Below, in pieces: positions 35,289 through 44,534 of a DNA stretch of 64,000 nucleotides (positions within the stretch are counted from its first letter, which is position 1; each line of letters begins with the position of its first letter). Position numbers and translations under genes: made by a program. This stretch comes from ZC4RG20 sp963782445 (lineage in GTDB: Bacteria; Pseudomonadota; Gammaproteobacteria; Steroidobacterales; Rariloculaceae), in contig CAWAJM010000001.1 of the NCBI GenBank assembly GCA_963782445.1, positions 4,154,001 through 4,218,000 of the forward strand, in the 5' to 3' direction. Under the pieces are notes generated by a model. The model was given only the letters and a program-made list of their open reading frames with translations, did no database searches and was not told where the DNA came from.

Positions 35289-38200
35289 AGCGCTCTCCCG
35301 ATCAGCGCCTCGATGGCGGACACGAGCTGCCCTTCCTGATACGGCTTGCTGAGGTAGTCGTTGACTCCGATCTCGATGGCCCGCGCGCGATGCTTCTCGC
35401 CCGAGCGCGACGTGATCATGATGATCGGCACGTCCTTGAGCTGCGCGTCGTTACGCACGTGCGTGGCGAACTGATAGCCGTCCATGCGCGGCATCTCGAT
35501 ATCGAGCAGGATCACGTCGACGTCCTGGTCCTGCAGAACTGTGATCGCGTCGAGGCCGTCACGCGCCGTCACGACCTTGACGCCGCGGCGCTCGAGCAGC
35601 CGCTGCGTCACGCGGCGCATCGTGATCGAATCGTCCACGACGAGGGCGGTCACTTGCCGCAGCACTTCGGCCGGCACGGGCGCGACGGGCTGCAGCGCGG
35701 GCCGCTGCGAGCGTACGAGCGTCGCCGCGTCGAGAATCATGACCACGCGGCCGTCGCCGAGAATCGTGGCGCCGGAGACGCCGGAGACGCTCGCGATGTG
35801 CGGCCCGAGCGTCTTGACGACGATTTCCCGACTGCCCTCGAGCGAATCCGTCAGCAGCGCCGTCGAGCTCTCGCCCGCGCGGACGAGCACGAGCGAGACG
35901 GCATGCTCCTCGTCCGTCAGCGCCGACGGCGTTCCCCCGAGCAGCGTGCCCAAGTGCTGAATGCGGTAGCCCACGCCGCCATAGTCGAGCTTGGGGTCGT
36001 CCTCCGTGAGCAGGGAGAGCAACTTTTCCCGAGGCACGCGTGCCACGCCCTCGATCGTCGGCAGCGGCAGCGCGAAGCTCTCCTCGCCGACGTTCACGAT
36101 GAGCGCATGGGTGATCGCGAGCGTATACGGCAGCCGGATCAGGAAGCGCGTGCCGCGCCCGGACGTTGCCTCGATGCGCATCGAGCCGCCGAGCTTCTTG
36201 ACCTCGTTGTCGACGACGTCCATACCGACGCCGCGGCCGGCGGACTGCGTGAGCTCCCCGGCCGTGCTGAAGCCGGGCCGCAGAATCAGGTCGACCGCCT
36301 CCTGATCCGAGACCTTGCGCGGATCGGCGATGAGGCCTTGCTCGTAAGCCTTGCGCTTGATCGCCTCGAAGTCCAGGCCGGCGCCGTCGTCGCAGACCTC
36401 GATGAGGACCTCCGAGCCTTCGCGCCGCAGCTTCAGCGAAACCTTGCCGACCTCGTTCTTACCGGCCGCCTTACGAACCTCGGGCTTCTCGATGCCATGC
36501 ACGACGGCATTGCGCAGCAGGTGCTCGAACGGTGCCAGCATGCTCTCGAGAACGTGCCGGTCGAGCTCGCTGTTCGCGCCGACGACGGCGAGCTCGGCCG
36601 CCTTGCCCGTCTCGCTCGCGGCCTGCCGCACGATGCGCGCAAGGCGCGAGACGTGGCGTTGGAACGGCACCATGCGCGTCTGCATGAGCCCGTCCTGGAG
36701 CTCGGACGTGACGCGGGCCTGCTGCGTCAGCATCGTGTCGGCCTCGGTCGCGAGGCCCTGGAGCAGCTCGTTGATGCTGGCCACATCGCTGGCCGTCTCG
36801 GCCAATGCCCGCGACAGCTGCTGAATCGTCGAATAGCGGTCGAGCTCGAGCGGATCGAAGCCCTCGTTCGAGCTCACGTCCTCCTGGTGCCGGTGCAGAA
36901 TCTGCGCCTCGGTCTCCGCCTCGAGCTTGCGCAGCTGCTCGCGCAGCCGCGTCACGGTCTGGCTCAGCTCGCCCAAGTGAAAGTCGATCGAATGGACCTG
37001 CTGCTTGAGGCGCGACTGAAAGATGCTGACTTCGCCGGCCGCATTGAGCAGCTCGTCGAGCAACACGGCATCGACGCGGGCCGTTTCGCTGCGCTCCGCG
37101 CCCCGCGTCTCGCCCTGCAGGCCCGCGGCGGCCGCAGCGCCTTCGCGATCGGGCGCGGCCTGCTCGCCTTCGACGGCCTCGGGGCGTTCAGCGGTTCCGG
37201 CCTCGGCGCCCGGCTCGGCCAGCGCGCCGACCGGCTCGGCACGGACATCGTCGCGGCCCTCGGCTTGCGCTTCTGCCGGCCCTTCCGCCTGCGCCGGTCC
37301 TTCCGCCTGCGCCGGCCCTTCCGCCTGCGCCGGCCCTTCCGCCTGCGTCGGCCCTTCCGCTTGCGCGGCCGCGCGCACTTCGGCGTCCGCCTCGGTGTCG
37401 GCCTCGATGCGGGCAGCGGGCTCGGCGACGGCTTCGCGTTCCGACGCCGCTCGGCTTTCGGCCCCGCTTTCGGCTGGCGCAGGCGCACCGCCGAGCGGAA
37501 CCGGGCCGCCGGCCGCGAGCCCAGCCTCGAACGCCGGAGCCTCCGGCGCCGGGGCCGGCGCCGCCCCCTCGGGGGCCTCGGGCACGGACGCTTCCGGGGC
37601 GCTCGGAACACCCTTCGAGAACGCTTCGAGACGACCCAGCAGGTCGACGGCGGCCGGCGGCAAAGGCGGGCCGGCATCGATCGCGTCCCGCATCTGATTC
37701 AGGCGGTCGAGCACTTGCTGAACGAGGTCGAATGCCTCGTTCGAGGCATTCTTTCGCCCCGAGGCCATGGCCGCCAACAGCGTCTCGAGCGCATGGCTCA
37801 AGTCGCCCATCGACGCGATCCCCGCCATCCGCGCGCCGCCCTTGAGCGTGTGCAGCAGACGCTGCATCTCCACGAGGCTCTGCGAGGTCGCGCCGTCCGA
37901 GCGCATGGCCTGCAGCGCCAGCTCGGCGTTGTCCAGAATCTCGGCGGCTTCCTCGGCGAAGATCGCCGCGACCTCGGCGTCGTAGGCGACGCGCGGGCCG
38001 GTCTCGGCGGCCGGCTGCGGCGCGGTGGCCGCTTCCGGCGCGGCCGCCTCCGAATCGGCTGCCTCGGGCTCGGCCGCCGCCTCCGGCTGCGCTGCGCGCA
38101 ACCGCTCTGCAAGCTGTTCGAGCCGAGCCACGATGCCGGGCTCCGCGGAGAAGCCGGCCCCGGCCAGCAGCGCGTCCGCCATGCGCCCGAGCTCCTCGAC

Positions 38201-40795
38201 GCCCGCGCGCAGCACGTCGAGGCCCTCGCCGTCGAAGCTCGAGCCCGACTCGAAGCCCTGCATGAGCAGCGTGCCGAGTGGCCGGACGAGCCGCACGGCG
38301 GGCTCGAAGCCGGCCATACGGGCGCTGCCGAGCAGCGTGTGCCCGGCGCGGTAGAGCGACTCGTCGACGGCGTGGCGGCCCGGCACCGCCGCGGCCGCCG
38401 CGACGAAGCGGTGGATGACGTCGAGATGGCCGCGCAGCTCGTTGACGAAGATCTCGGCCAGCACCTTGTCCATGGCGGGCGCATCACCCGCGCGCGGCGC
38501 CGCGCCTGCGGGCGGCTGCGTCTCGGCTTGAGCCGGCTCGGCCGCAGGGCCAGCGGGCGGCTCCGGCTCGGGCAGCTGCGCGGACTGCGCGGCCTCGGCG
38601 TCCGCGGGCCGGCCCTCCGCCGCCGCAAACGCGCGCTTCATGAGCGCCTGGACGTCCGCGCGCGGCTTGATGCCGGACTCGAGCTGCTCGACGAGCTCGG
38701 GCAGCACGGCCGCGGCTTCGCGAATCAGCGCGACGATGGGCTGCGAGGCCGGGAGCGTCTGATTGATGAGACGGTTCAGCAGATTCTCGACGCTCCAGGC
38801 GAATTCGCCGATGAGCTGCGCGCCGACCATGCGGCCGCTGCCCTTGAGCGTATGGAAGGAGCGGCGGACCGCGATGAGCGCATCGGAATCCTCGGGGCGC
38901 TCGGCCCAGACCGGCAGATACCGCTCGATCGCGGCGACCTCCTCCTTGGCCTCCTCGATGAACAGCTCGAGCAGCTCGGGATCGGAGCGGTCCTCCTCGA
39001 CCTTCATGACCGAAGGTGCCGGCTTCGCGGCCTTGGGGGCGGGCGGCGGCGGCGCGACGGGCCGCACGGGCGGCAGTGCCTCGAGCAAATCGAGGCAGCG
39101 GCTCGAATTGTCGAGCATGTACCAGGGATCCGTGCGCCCGAGACTCACCGTCTCCATGTAGTACTCGACGCTGACGATCGAATCGGCCAGGCGTTCGAGG
39201 TGCTCGGGCTTCAGCGGCTTCTCCGCGGGGCCGAGGCGCATCGCGATCACACGCCCGATGCGCTCCACGATCTTCACGGCCCGCGTCTTGTTCAGCATGA
39301 GCAGCCCGGCCGTGATCCCGCGCAGCAGCGGCTTGACCTCGTCGAGCGCGCGGCCGTCGCCGGGCGCATCGATGATGTGGGTCACGGCCTCCTTGACCTT
39401 CGCCATGTTGACGATGCACTCGCCGATCACGGCCTGCGTCACGTGCCGGTACTGGGCCTCGGATTCGCTCTCGGCCGGCTCGCTCTCGGCCTGCCGTCCT
39501 TCCGCCGGCATGACCGAACGCACGAGCTCGCGGTCGAGCGCATCCTCAACGTCGAGCAGCGTCGCCGCGATCTTTTCGAGGACGTCCGGCGATGTCGTGC
39601 TGCCACTGGCCACGAGCCCCTCGAGCGCCTCGGCCTCTCGCTGAATCGCCCCGCGCGCCTTCTCGAGGCCGAGCACGCCGAGCGTGTCCCCGATCTTCTT
39701 GAGCAGCTCGAGCTGCGGCTTGAGCTCGGCGTTGTCCTGCATACCGGTGCGGACGAAGATGTCGAGAGCGTCCTTGACCGCCCCGAGATCCTCCTTGATG
39801 GCCTGGGCGACGGTGCGCATGAGCCGCACGCTCGGGCCGGCCAGCCCCTCGCGCACGGATTCGAGCTGCTCCTCACCGGGCATGAGCTCGTCGAGCCGGT
39901 ACAGCTCGCGGACGGCGTCGATGCGGTCGTTGCCGGCCGCCGCGCGCGAGACGTAATAGAGCAGGCTGTTCAGCAGGTCGACGGGCGGCTCGTGGACCCA
40001 GGCCGCTTCGCCCGCGTCGATGAGCCGCTTGAGCTGGCGGTCGGCCTGGCCGACGAGCCGCTTGAGAGGAACGCTCGGCTCGAGCTGGCCGCCGGCGATG
40101 GCGGCCAGCACGCCGGAGAGCACGAACCAGAGCTGGCGCACGGGCTCGGTCGAGGCGCCCTTCTCGAGCGCGCCCGAGATCTGCACGAGCTTCGAGAGGT
40201 TGCGCGCGGCGTCCTCGCCGCGGATCCAGTGGAGCAGCGAATGCTGGAACGCGGGCCGCAGGCGCCGGGCCCCGTTCTGGAAACGTCGGCTCGACTCGGG
40301 ATCGACGACGGTCGGCCCGCGCGCGGCCAGGTGACGCTCGTAGGGCCCGGCATTGAGCAGCAGCAGAGAGGCCTCCGACAGCACGGCCTTGCCGCGGATC
40401 TGCCGCAGGTCGTTGAGCAGCGGCAGCAGGACCAGGGCGACGTCGCGGCCCCCGCTGAGCAGACGATCGAGGTATACGGGCAACTGCACCATGGCCCGGG
40501 TCAACGACTCGAGCGCAGACTCGGCCCGTTCGTCGTCCTTGAGGGCCGCGACGTAGCGGCAGCCCTCCTCCATTTCCTCGGCCAGCATGCTCGCGCCCTG
40601 CAGCTCGATGATCTTGAGCGCCCCGTGCGCGAGATGCAGAAGGTCCGCCGCGCGGCTCAGCGCATCGCGGCCGGCCTGGCCGTCGACGTAATCCTCGAGC
40701 TCCCGGCGTGCGGCCTCGAGCGTGTTGTTGAGCTCCCGGTTGACGAGGTCGAGGGAATGGGCCGCGAGATCGTTGATCATGCCGGAAGCCGCCAT
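35285..40795 (-). CDS. chpA: Hybrid histidine kinase of the type IV pilus chemosensory system (ChpA/PilL)
   Basis: An 1836-residue CheA-like kinase. The N-terminal about 600 residues are helical FimL/HPt-like modules. Three HPt domains have phosphorylatable histidines at about 648 (SFHTLKGSGRM), 819 (GHTLLGSARM) and 982 (LHTLKGGARM). An Ala/Glu/Pro linker follows with an 18-base tandem repeat. Then come the dimerisation domain near 1245, the HATPase at about 1420-1560 (N-box HLLRNAVVHGIEKPE), and a CheW domain. The receiver has Asp1765 (LLDIEMPRMDGYQ). The start at 40795 was chosen for the MAASGMINDLAAHSLDLV N-terminus. It is shorter than Pseudomonas ChpA (about 2470 residues), with fewer Xpt modules. 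It phosphorylates PilG and PilH. Confidence 0.95.
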   Translation of the reverse strand: MAASGMINDLAAHSLDLVNRELNNTLEAARRELEDYVDGQAGRDALSRAADLLHLAHGALKIIELQGASMLAEEMEEGCRYVAALKDDERAESALESLTRAMVQLPVYLDRLLSGGRDVALVLLPLLNDLRQIRGKAVLSEASLLLLNAGPYERHLAARGPTVVDPESSRRFQNGARRLRPAFQHSLLHWIRGEDAARNLSKLVQISGALEKGASTEPVRQLWFVLSGVLAAIAGGQLEPSVPLKRLVGQADRQLKRLIDAGEAAWVHEPPVDLLNSLLYYVSRAAAGNDRIDAVRELYRLDELMPGEEQLESVREGLAGPSVRLMRTVAQAIKEDLGAVKDALDIFVRTGMQDNAELKPQLELLKKIGDTLGVLGLEKARGAIQREAEALEGLVASGSTTSPDVLEKIAATLLDVEDALDRELVRSVMPAEGRQAESEPAESESEAQYRHVTQAVIGECIVNMAKVKEAVTHIIDAPGDGRALDEVKPLLRGITAGLLMLNKTRAVKIVERIGRVIAMRLGPAEKPLKPEHLERLADSIVSVEYYMETVSLGRTDPWYMLDNSSRCLDLLEALPPVRPVAPPPPAPKAAKPAPSVMKVEEDRSDPELLELFIEEAKEEVAAIERYLPVWAERPEDSDALIAVRRSFHTLKGSGRMVGAQLIGEFAWSVENLLNRLINQTLPASQPIVALIREAAAVLPELVEQLESGIKPRADVQALMKRAFAAAEGRPADAEAAQSAQLPEPEPPAGPAAEPAQAETQPPAGAAPRAGDAPAMDKVLAEIFVNELRGHLDVIHRFVAAAAAVPGRHAVDESLYRAGHTLLGSARMAGFEPAVRLVRPLGTLLMQGFESGSSFDGEGLDVLRAGVEELGRMADALLAGAGFSAEPGIVARLEQLAERLRAAQPEAAAEPEAADSEAAAPEAATAPQPAAETGPRVAYDAEVAAIFAEEAAEILDNAELALQAMRSDGATSQSLVEMQRLLHTLKGGARMAGIASMGDLSHALETLLAAMASGRKNASNEAFDLVQQVLDRLNQMRDAIDAGPPLPPAAVDLLGRLEAFSKGVPSAPEASVPEAPEGAAPAPAPEAPAFEAGLAAGGPVPLGGAPAPAESGAESRAASEREAVAEPAARIEADTEADAEVRAAAQAEGPTQAEGPAQAEGPAQAEGPAQAEGPAEAQAEGRDDVRAEPVGALAEPGAEAGTAERPEAVEGEQAAPDREGAAAAAGLQGETRGAERSETARVDAVLLDELLNAAGEVSIFQSRLKQQVHSIDFHLGELSQTVTRLREQLRKLEAETEAQILHRHQEDVSSNEGFDPLELDRYSTIQQLSRALAETASDVASINELLQGLATEADTMLTQQARVTSELQDGLMQTRMVPFQRHVSRLARIVRQAASETGKAAELAVVGANSELDRHVLESMLAPFEHLLRNAVVHGIEKPEVRKAAGKNEVGKVSLKLRREGSEVLIEVCDDGAGLDFEAIKRKAYEQGLIADPRKVSDQEAVDLILRPGFSTAGELTQSAGRGVGMDVVDNEVKKLGGSMRIEATSGRGTRFLIRLPYTLAITHALIVNVGEESFALPLPTIEGVARVPREKLLSLLTEDDPKLDYGGVGYRIQHLGTLLGGTPSALTDEEHAVSLVLVRAGESSTALLTDSLEGSREIVVKTLGPHIASVSGVSGATILGDGRVVMILDAATLVRSQRPALQPVAPVPAEVLRQVTALVVDDSITMRRVTQRLLERRGVKVVTARDGLDAITVLQDQDVDVILLDIEMPRMDGYQFATHVRNDAQLKDVPIIMITSRSGEKHRARAIEIGVNDYLSKPYQEGQLVSAIEALIGRAL
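37276..37370 (-). repeat. 18-base tandem repeat in the chpA linker
   Basis: About five copies of an 18-base unit encode the hexapeptide EGPAQA in the flexible linker between the HPt and kinase parts of ChpA. The copies are nearly identical at DNA level, so copy number may vary by slippage in steps that keep the frame. Confidence 0.8.
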
Positions 40796-40820
40796 AGTCC
40801 AGTTCTTCGAGGGATGCGCG

Positions 40821-42902
40821 CTAACCCGAGCGCCGGCGGCCTTCGGCCGCGACGGGCACGGCCGGATCGGCATCGACGGGCGGCTCGACGCGCGGCAGCC
40901 CCTCGGCGATACGCGCCTGCGACAGCACGCCGGTGGCGGCCACGCGATCGGGCAGCGCGAAACCGCTGACGGCGCGGCGCAGCTGGGAGGCGAGCTCCGA
41001 CAGCTTGGCGATGGCGCTCGACGCTGCGCTCGTCGAGGCCGTGGTCTTCGAGCTGATGTCCGAAAGTGCCTGCATGGTCTTCAAGAACCCCTCGACGACG
41101 CCGGTCTGCTCGTGGGCCGAGACGGAAATGTTCTGCACCAGGCTCGCGATCTGATGCGAAACCTGCTCGATCTCGTCGAGCGCCGCGCCCGCGTTCTCGG
41201 CCAGCAGCGCCCCGCCGACCACGTCGGTCGTGCTGCGCTCCATGGAGACGACGGCCTCGTTAGTGTCCGACTGGATCGTGCGCACGAGAACCTCGATCTT
41301 GCGCGTGGCCGTCGTCGAACGCTCGGCGAGCTTCTGCACCTCGTCGGCGACGACGGCGAACCCGCGGCTGCCTTCGCCGGCCCGGGAGGCCTCGATCGAC
41401 GCGTTGAGGGCCAGGATGTTGGTCTGCTCCGCGATCTCCTCGATGAGCTCGACGATATTGCCGATCTCCTGCGAGCTCTCGCCGAGCCGCTTGATGCGCT
41501 TGGAGGTGTCCTGAATCGTCTCGCGGATCGTGTTCATGCCATCGATCGTTCGGCGCACGGCCTCGCCGCCTTTGTGCGCCACGTCGACGGCGTGCCGCGC
41601 GACGTCGGAGCAGCGCTCGGCGTTGCCCGAGACCTCCTCGATGGACTGCGCCATGAGCGTCACGGACTCGGACGCCGCGCCGACCTGCTTTGCCTGCAGC
41701 TCGCTCGCGCGCACGAGCTGCTGGGCCGTGCCCTCGCTCTGCTTGGTCGCCGCGTCGAGCAGCACGGCCGAGTCGTTGATCGTGGCCACGAGCTCGCGCA
41801 GCGCCTCGATGGCGTAATTGATCGAGTCCGCGATCGCACCCGTGATGTCCTCGGTCACCGTCGCCTCGACGGTCAGGTCGCCGTCGGCGAGGCTCGAGAG
41901 CTCGTCGAGCAGGCGCAGGATCGCCTGCTGGTTGCGTTCGTTCTGGGCTGCGTGCGACTCCGCGGCGCGGCGGAAATCGCGGGCGCGCGAGTAGCCGAGA
42001 GCCATGAGCAGCAGGATCAGGATCGCGGCCGCGACGAGCGCGAGCGGGAGGCGCGGATCGGCGATGAGCGCCGGCGCCGCGGCAGGCCCCGAGGCGCGGT
42101 AGCGCGCGAGCAGCGCATCGGCGGCGGAATCGAGGCGCCCGAGCGCGGCCTCGGCCGCGAGGAGCGGCTTTCCGTTCGCGGCGAGCGCGCGCAGATCGGC
42201 CCGCGCACGCTCGAAGACCTTGGCCGCGGCGGCCAGATCGGCGGCCGAAGCCGCATTCTTGAGCGGCGTGAGACCCAGGCTGTTGTCCTCGCCCCTGAGG
42301 CCGGCGATGAACTGGCCGAGGAACTGATCGGCGTTGCCGAGCCGCTTCTGCGCGCCGGCCGCCGAGCCGTCCGTCGCGAGCTCGCGCACGCTCTGGCGAA
42401 TGCCGTCGACTGTGAGCTCGAAGCGGTCGAGCTGAACCTGGTTCGCGGCGAGCTTCGCGGGCGGCAAGGCCGCCACGAGGTTCCCGGTGGCCGAAAGCAG
42501 CTCGGGCGCAAGCGAGAGCAGCTCGTCGCGCGTCTTGCGGGCGGCCGCGAGCGCCTCGGCGTTGCGCGCGATGGCGCCGACCGCGGCGTCGAAGGCGGAC
42601 CATTCTGCGGCCGTCGCGAAATCACGCGGCCCGGCCGCCGGCGCGGCGCCGAGCGCCTTGCGGGCGGCGTCGACGTCGCGTCCGAGCCCCGTGAGCCGGG
42701 CTGCGGCTTGCGGGGCGCCCTCGAGCACGGGCCCGGCGGCCGCTCGGGCCGCTTCGGCCAGCGCCATGACGCGCCCGGCGTCCCCGTCGGCGGCGGCGCG
42801 CCCCTGTCCCGTCCACAGCAGGAACGCGATACCGAGAAGCACGACGGCCAATACGGCCGCGAGCAGCGGCAGGATTTGCGTCCAGCGGCTCGAATTGGTC
42901 AT
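40821..42902 (-). CDS. pilJ: Pilus chemoreceptor PilJ (methyl-accepting chemotaxis protein)
   Basis: A 693-residue receptor. TM1 is at about residues 10-29, followed by a periplasmic part with two PilJ-type helical domains (about 35-280). TM2 is at about 283-303, then a HAMP-like linker and a long cytoplasmic signalling coiled coil. The hairpin tip is IEEIAEQTNILALNASIEAS near residue 495, followed by GRGFAVVADEVQ-type sequence. It senses surface contact or pilin state and controls ChpA through PilI. The start at 42902 (MTNSSRWTQ) fits the membrane topology. It is followed directly by chpA; the usual pilK (methyltransferase) is missing. Confidence 0.94.
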   Translation of the reverse strand: MTNSSRWTQILPLLAAVLAVVLLGIAFLLWTGQGRAAADGDAGRVMALAEAARAAAGPVLEGAPQAAARLTGLGRDVDAARKALGAAPAAGPRDFATAAEWSAFDAAVGAIARNAEALAAARKTRDELLSLAPELLSATGNLVAALPPAKLAANQVQLDRFELTVDGIRQSVRELATDGSAAGAQKRLGNADQFLGQFIAGLRGEDNSLGLTPLKNAASAADLAAAAKVFERARADLRALAANGKPLLAAEAALGRLDSAADALLARYRASGPAAAPALIADPRLPLALVAAAILILLLMALGYSRARDFRRAAESHAAQNERNQQAILRLLDELSSLADGDLTVEATVTEDITGAIADSINYAIEALRELVATINDSAVLLDAATKQSEGTAQQLVRASELQAKQVGAASESVTLMAQSIEEVSGNAERCSDVARHAVDVAHKGGEAVRRTIDGMNTIRETIQDTSKRIKRLGESSQEIGNIVELIEEIAEQTNILALNASIEASRAGEGSRGFAVVADEVQKLAERSTTATRKIEVLVRTIQSDTNEAVVSMERSTTDVVGGALLAENAGAALDEIEQVSHQIASLVQNISVSAHEQTGVVEGFLKTMQALSDISSKTTASTSAASSAIAKLSELASQLRRAVSGFALPDRVAATGVLSQARIAEGLPRVEPPVDADPAVPVAAEGRRRSG

Positions 42903-42909
42903 CTTTCGT

Positions 42910-43473
42910 TCAAACCTTTGCTCCCTCGCCCGCGTTGAGGAACTGCTCGTCGCGCAGCAGCTTCGCGAGACTGAAGCGTGCCCATAGATCCGCACCGCGG
43001 CCGAAGGCGCCGTCCAGGTAATGCTCGCAGCGAATCACGGTCGCCGGCGCCTCGGCGCGATAGTCGGCGGCACCGAAACGCCTGAAGCCCAGCACCTCGT
43101 CGACGACGAGACCCGTCGGCACCTCGCGGCTCGCCACGACGAGGATTCGACCGCGCCGGTCCGGGCTCGCGGCGCCACCGCCGAGAAACGCCTTGAGATC
43201 GGCGACCGTCATGAGCTGGCCGCGCACGTTTGCGACGCCGCGCAGCCAGGTCTTTGCGCCCGGCACGCGCGTCAGGTGCTCCGGAATCGGCAGCACCTCG
43301 CGCACCTCGGCGCGCGCGGTCACGAAGCGCTCCGCGCCGAGGCGGAACCCGAGCCCGACCCATTCGTCGGCCGACTCGGCCGTGCCGTCGCGAGCCGCCG
43401 CGGCCGCGCGGGCCCGGCGCTCGAGCTCGAGCAGGAGTTCGAACGGCCGCTGCTTGAGCGCCGCGAGGCTCAA
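42910..43473 (-). CDS. pilI: CheW-like adaptor PilI
   Basis: A 187-residue CheW-fold protein coupling PilJ to ChpA. Conserved strands are visible: WVGLGFRLGAERFVTARAEVREVLP, WLRGVANVRGQLMTVADLKAFLG, RILVVASREVPTGLVVDEVLGF. The likely start is a TTG at 43473 that overlaps the pilH stop as TTGA. This gives the same length as Pseudomonas PilI (178) within a few residues. It ends 7 bases before pilJ. Confidence 0.9.
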   Translation of the reverse strand: MSLAALKQRPFELLLELERRARAAAAARDGTAESADEWVGLGFRLGAERFVTARAEVREVLPIPEHLTRVPGAKTWLRGVANVRGQLMTVADLKAFLGGGAASPDRRGRILVVASREVPTGLVVDEVLGFRRFGAADYRAEAPATVIRCEHYLDGAFGRGADLWARFSLAKLLRDEQFLNAGEGAKV

Positions 43474-43853
43474 GCCCGGCGCCCTTCGCAGCGATCCAGT
43501 ACCTCGTGCGCCTTGGCAATGAGCACGGCCTCGGCGACGGGTTTGACGAGGTAATCGACAGCGCCCTGGCGCATGCCCCAGATCCGGTCCGTCTCCTGAT
43601 CCTTGGTCGTAATCATGACCACCGGAATGGATTTCGTCTGCGGATCGCGCGTCAGTGTGCGCGTCGCCTGGAAGCCGTTGATGCCCGGCATCACGACGTC
43701 CATGAGTATGAGGTCGGGCCGCAGCTCGCGCGCAAGGGTCAGGCATTCCGAGCCGTCGTTGGCCGACACCGTGTCGAAGCCGTGCTTCTCGAGCGCCGTC
43801 TTGAAGACGTGCACCTCGGTCGGCGAGTCGTCGACGATCATGATCAAAGCCAT
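43470..43853 (-). CDS. pilH: Single-domain response regulator PilH
   Basis: A 127-residue CheY-like receiver. It has acidic pocket VDDSP at residues 8-9, phospho-acceptor Asp52 in LILMDVVMPGINGFQ, switch Thr in VVMITTK, and Lys104 in YLVKPV. In Pseudomonas PilH opposes PilG and is linked to retraction control and dephosphorylation of ChpA. It is translated with pilI through a 4-base overlap and lies 24 bases after pilG. Confidence 0.94.
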   Translation of the reverse strand: MALIMIVDDSPTEVHVFKTALEKHGFDTVSANDGSECLTLARELRPDLILMDVVMPGINGFQATRTLTRDPQTKSIPVVMITTKDQETDRIWGMRQGAVDYLVKPVAEAVLIAKAHEVLDRCEGRRA

Positions 43854-43877
43854 GCGAGTTCCCTCGAAAAACGCACG

Positions 43878-44285
43878 TCAACGCCCCACGTGACTTTGGA
43901 TCGCGCCGAGCAGCTCATCCTTCGTAAACGGTTTGGTCAGGTACTGCTCCGAGCCGACGAGCCGCCCGCGCGCGCGATCGAATAGACCGTCCTTGCTCGA
44001 GAGCATGATCACGGGCGTGTCTTTGAATACTTTATTGTGCTTGATGAGCGAGCAGGTCTGATAACCATCGAGGCGCGGCATCATGATATCCACGAAGATG
44101 ATGTCGGGCTGATGGTCTGCGATCTTGGATAGTGCATCGAACCCGTCGACGGCCGTATAGACGGTGCAGCCCTCCTTGGCGAGCAGCGTCTCTGCAGTGC
44201 GGCGGATCGTCTTGCTGTCGTCGATGACGAGCACCTTCAAGCCCTGAAGGCTGGGCTTCGGGCTCACGGCGTTACGGGTGGACAC
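43878..44285 (-). CDS. pilG: Single-domain response regulator PilG
   Basis: A 135-residue CheY-like receiver. The acid pocket is in LVIDDSKTIRRTAETLL, the phospho-acceptor Asp in IIFVDIMMPRLDGYQTC at about residue 66, switch Ser in VIMLSSKDG, and Lys in YLTKPFTKDELL. The GTG start at 44285 is preceded by GGGAGA at good spacing and gives exactly the Pseudomonas PilG length. PilG promotes pilus extension and cAMP signalling. It heads the pilGHIJ-chpAC transcript; its promoter must be in the 249-base divergent gap before gshB, where no strong hexamers stand out. Confidence 0.94.
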   Translation of the reverse strand: MSTRNAVSPKPSLQGLKVLVIDDSKTIRRTAETLLAKEGCTVYTAVDGFDALSKIADHQPDIIFVDIMMPRLDGYQTCSLIKHNKVFKDTPVIMLSSKDGLFDRARGRLVGSEQYLTKPFTKDELLGAIQSHVGR

Positions 44286-44534
44286 GCGATTCTCCCTGCA
44301 GAAGCTTGGCCCCCGCCCTTCCTGCGGCGAAGACAACTAAAGCCCGATACATGGCGCCTTTTAACACATTGGTGCGCCGCCTTCCAACGACTCTCGTCGG
44401 CCTTTGGAAGGGCGGCAGCAAAGGGCCTCGAGAGCGCCCCGCGAAGCCGCGCGCGCACCTGTTGCCCCAGGCTATGGTAGCGTTGCGTCCTCGGTTCAAA
44501 CTGAGAACCTGCACGCAAAAAGAGCGAGGCGAGA

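Noticed and set aside
37276..37370. Possible CRISPR-like direct repeats
   Set aside because: Units are contiguous, 18 bases, in frame and coding (EGPAQA); there are no spacers.
35390..40969. A 1859-codon open frame on the plus strand antisense to chpA
   Set aside because: High GC with strong third-position bias leaves long antisense frames open. The product is Arg/Leu/Asp-rich with no domain, while the minus strand encodes a complete CheA-type kinase.
40722..42938. A 738-codon plus-strand frame opposite pilJ
   Set aside because: Shadow frame with no recognisable motif; PilJ on the minus strand is unambiguous.
44286..44534. Sigma-70 promoters for pilG and gshB in the divergent gap
   Set aside because: Several weak A/T-rich hexamers exist, but no pair with good spacing, so none is listed.
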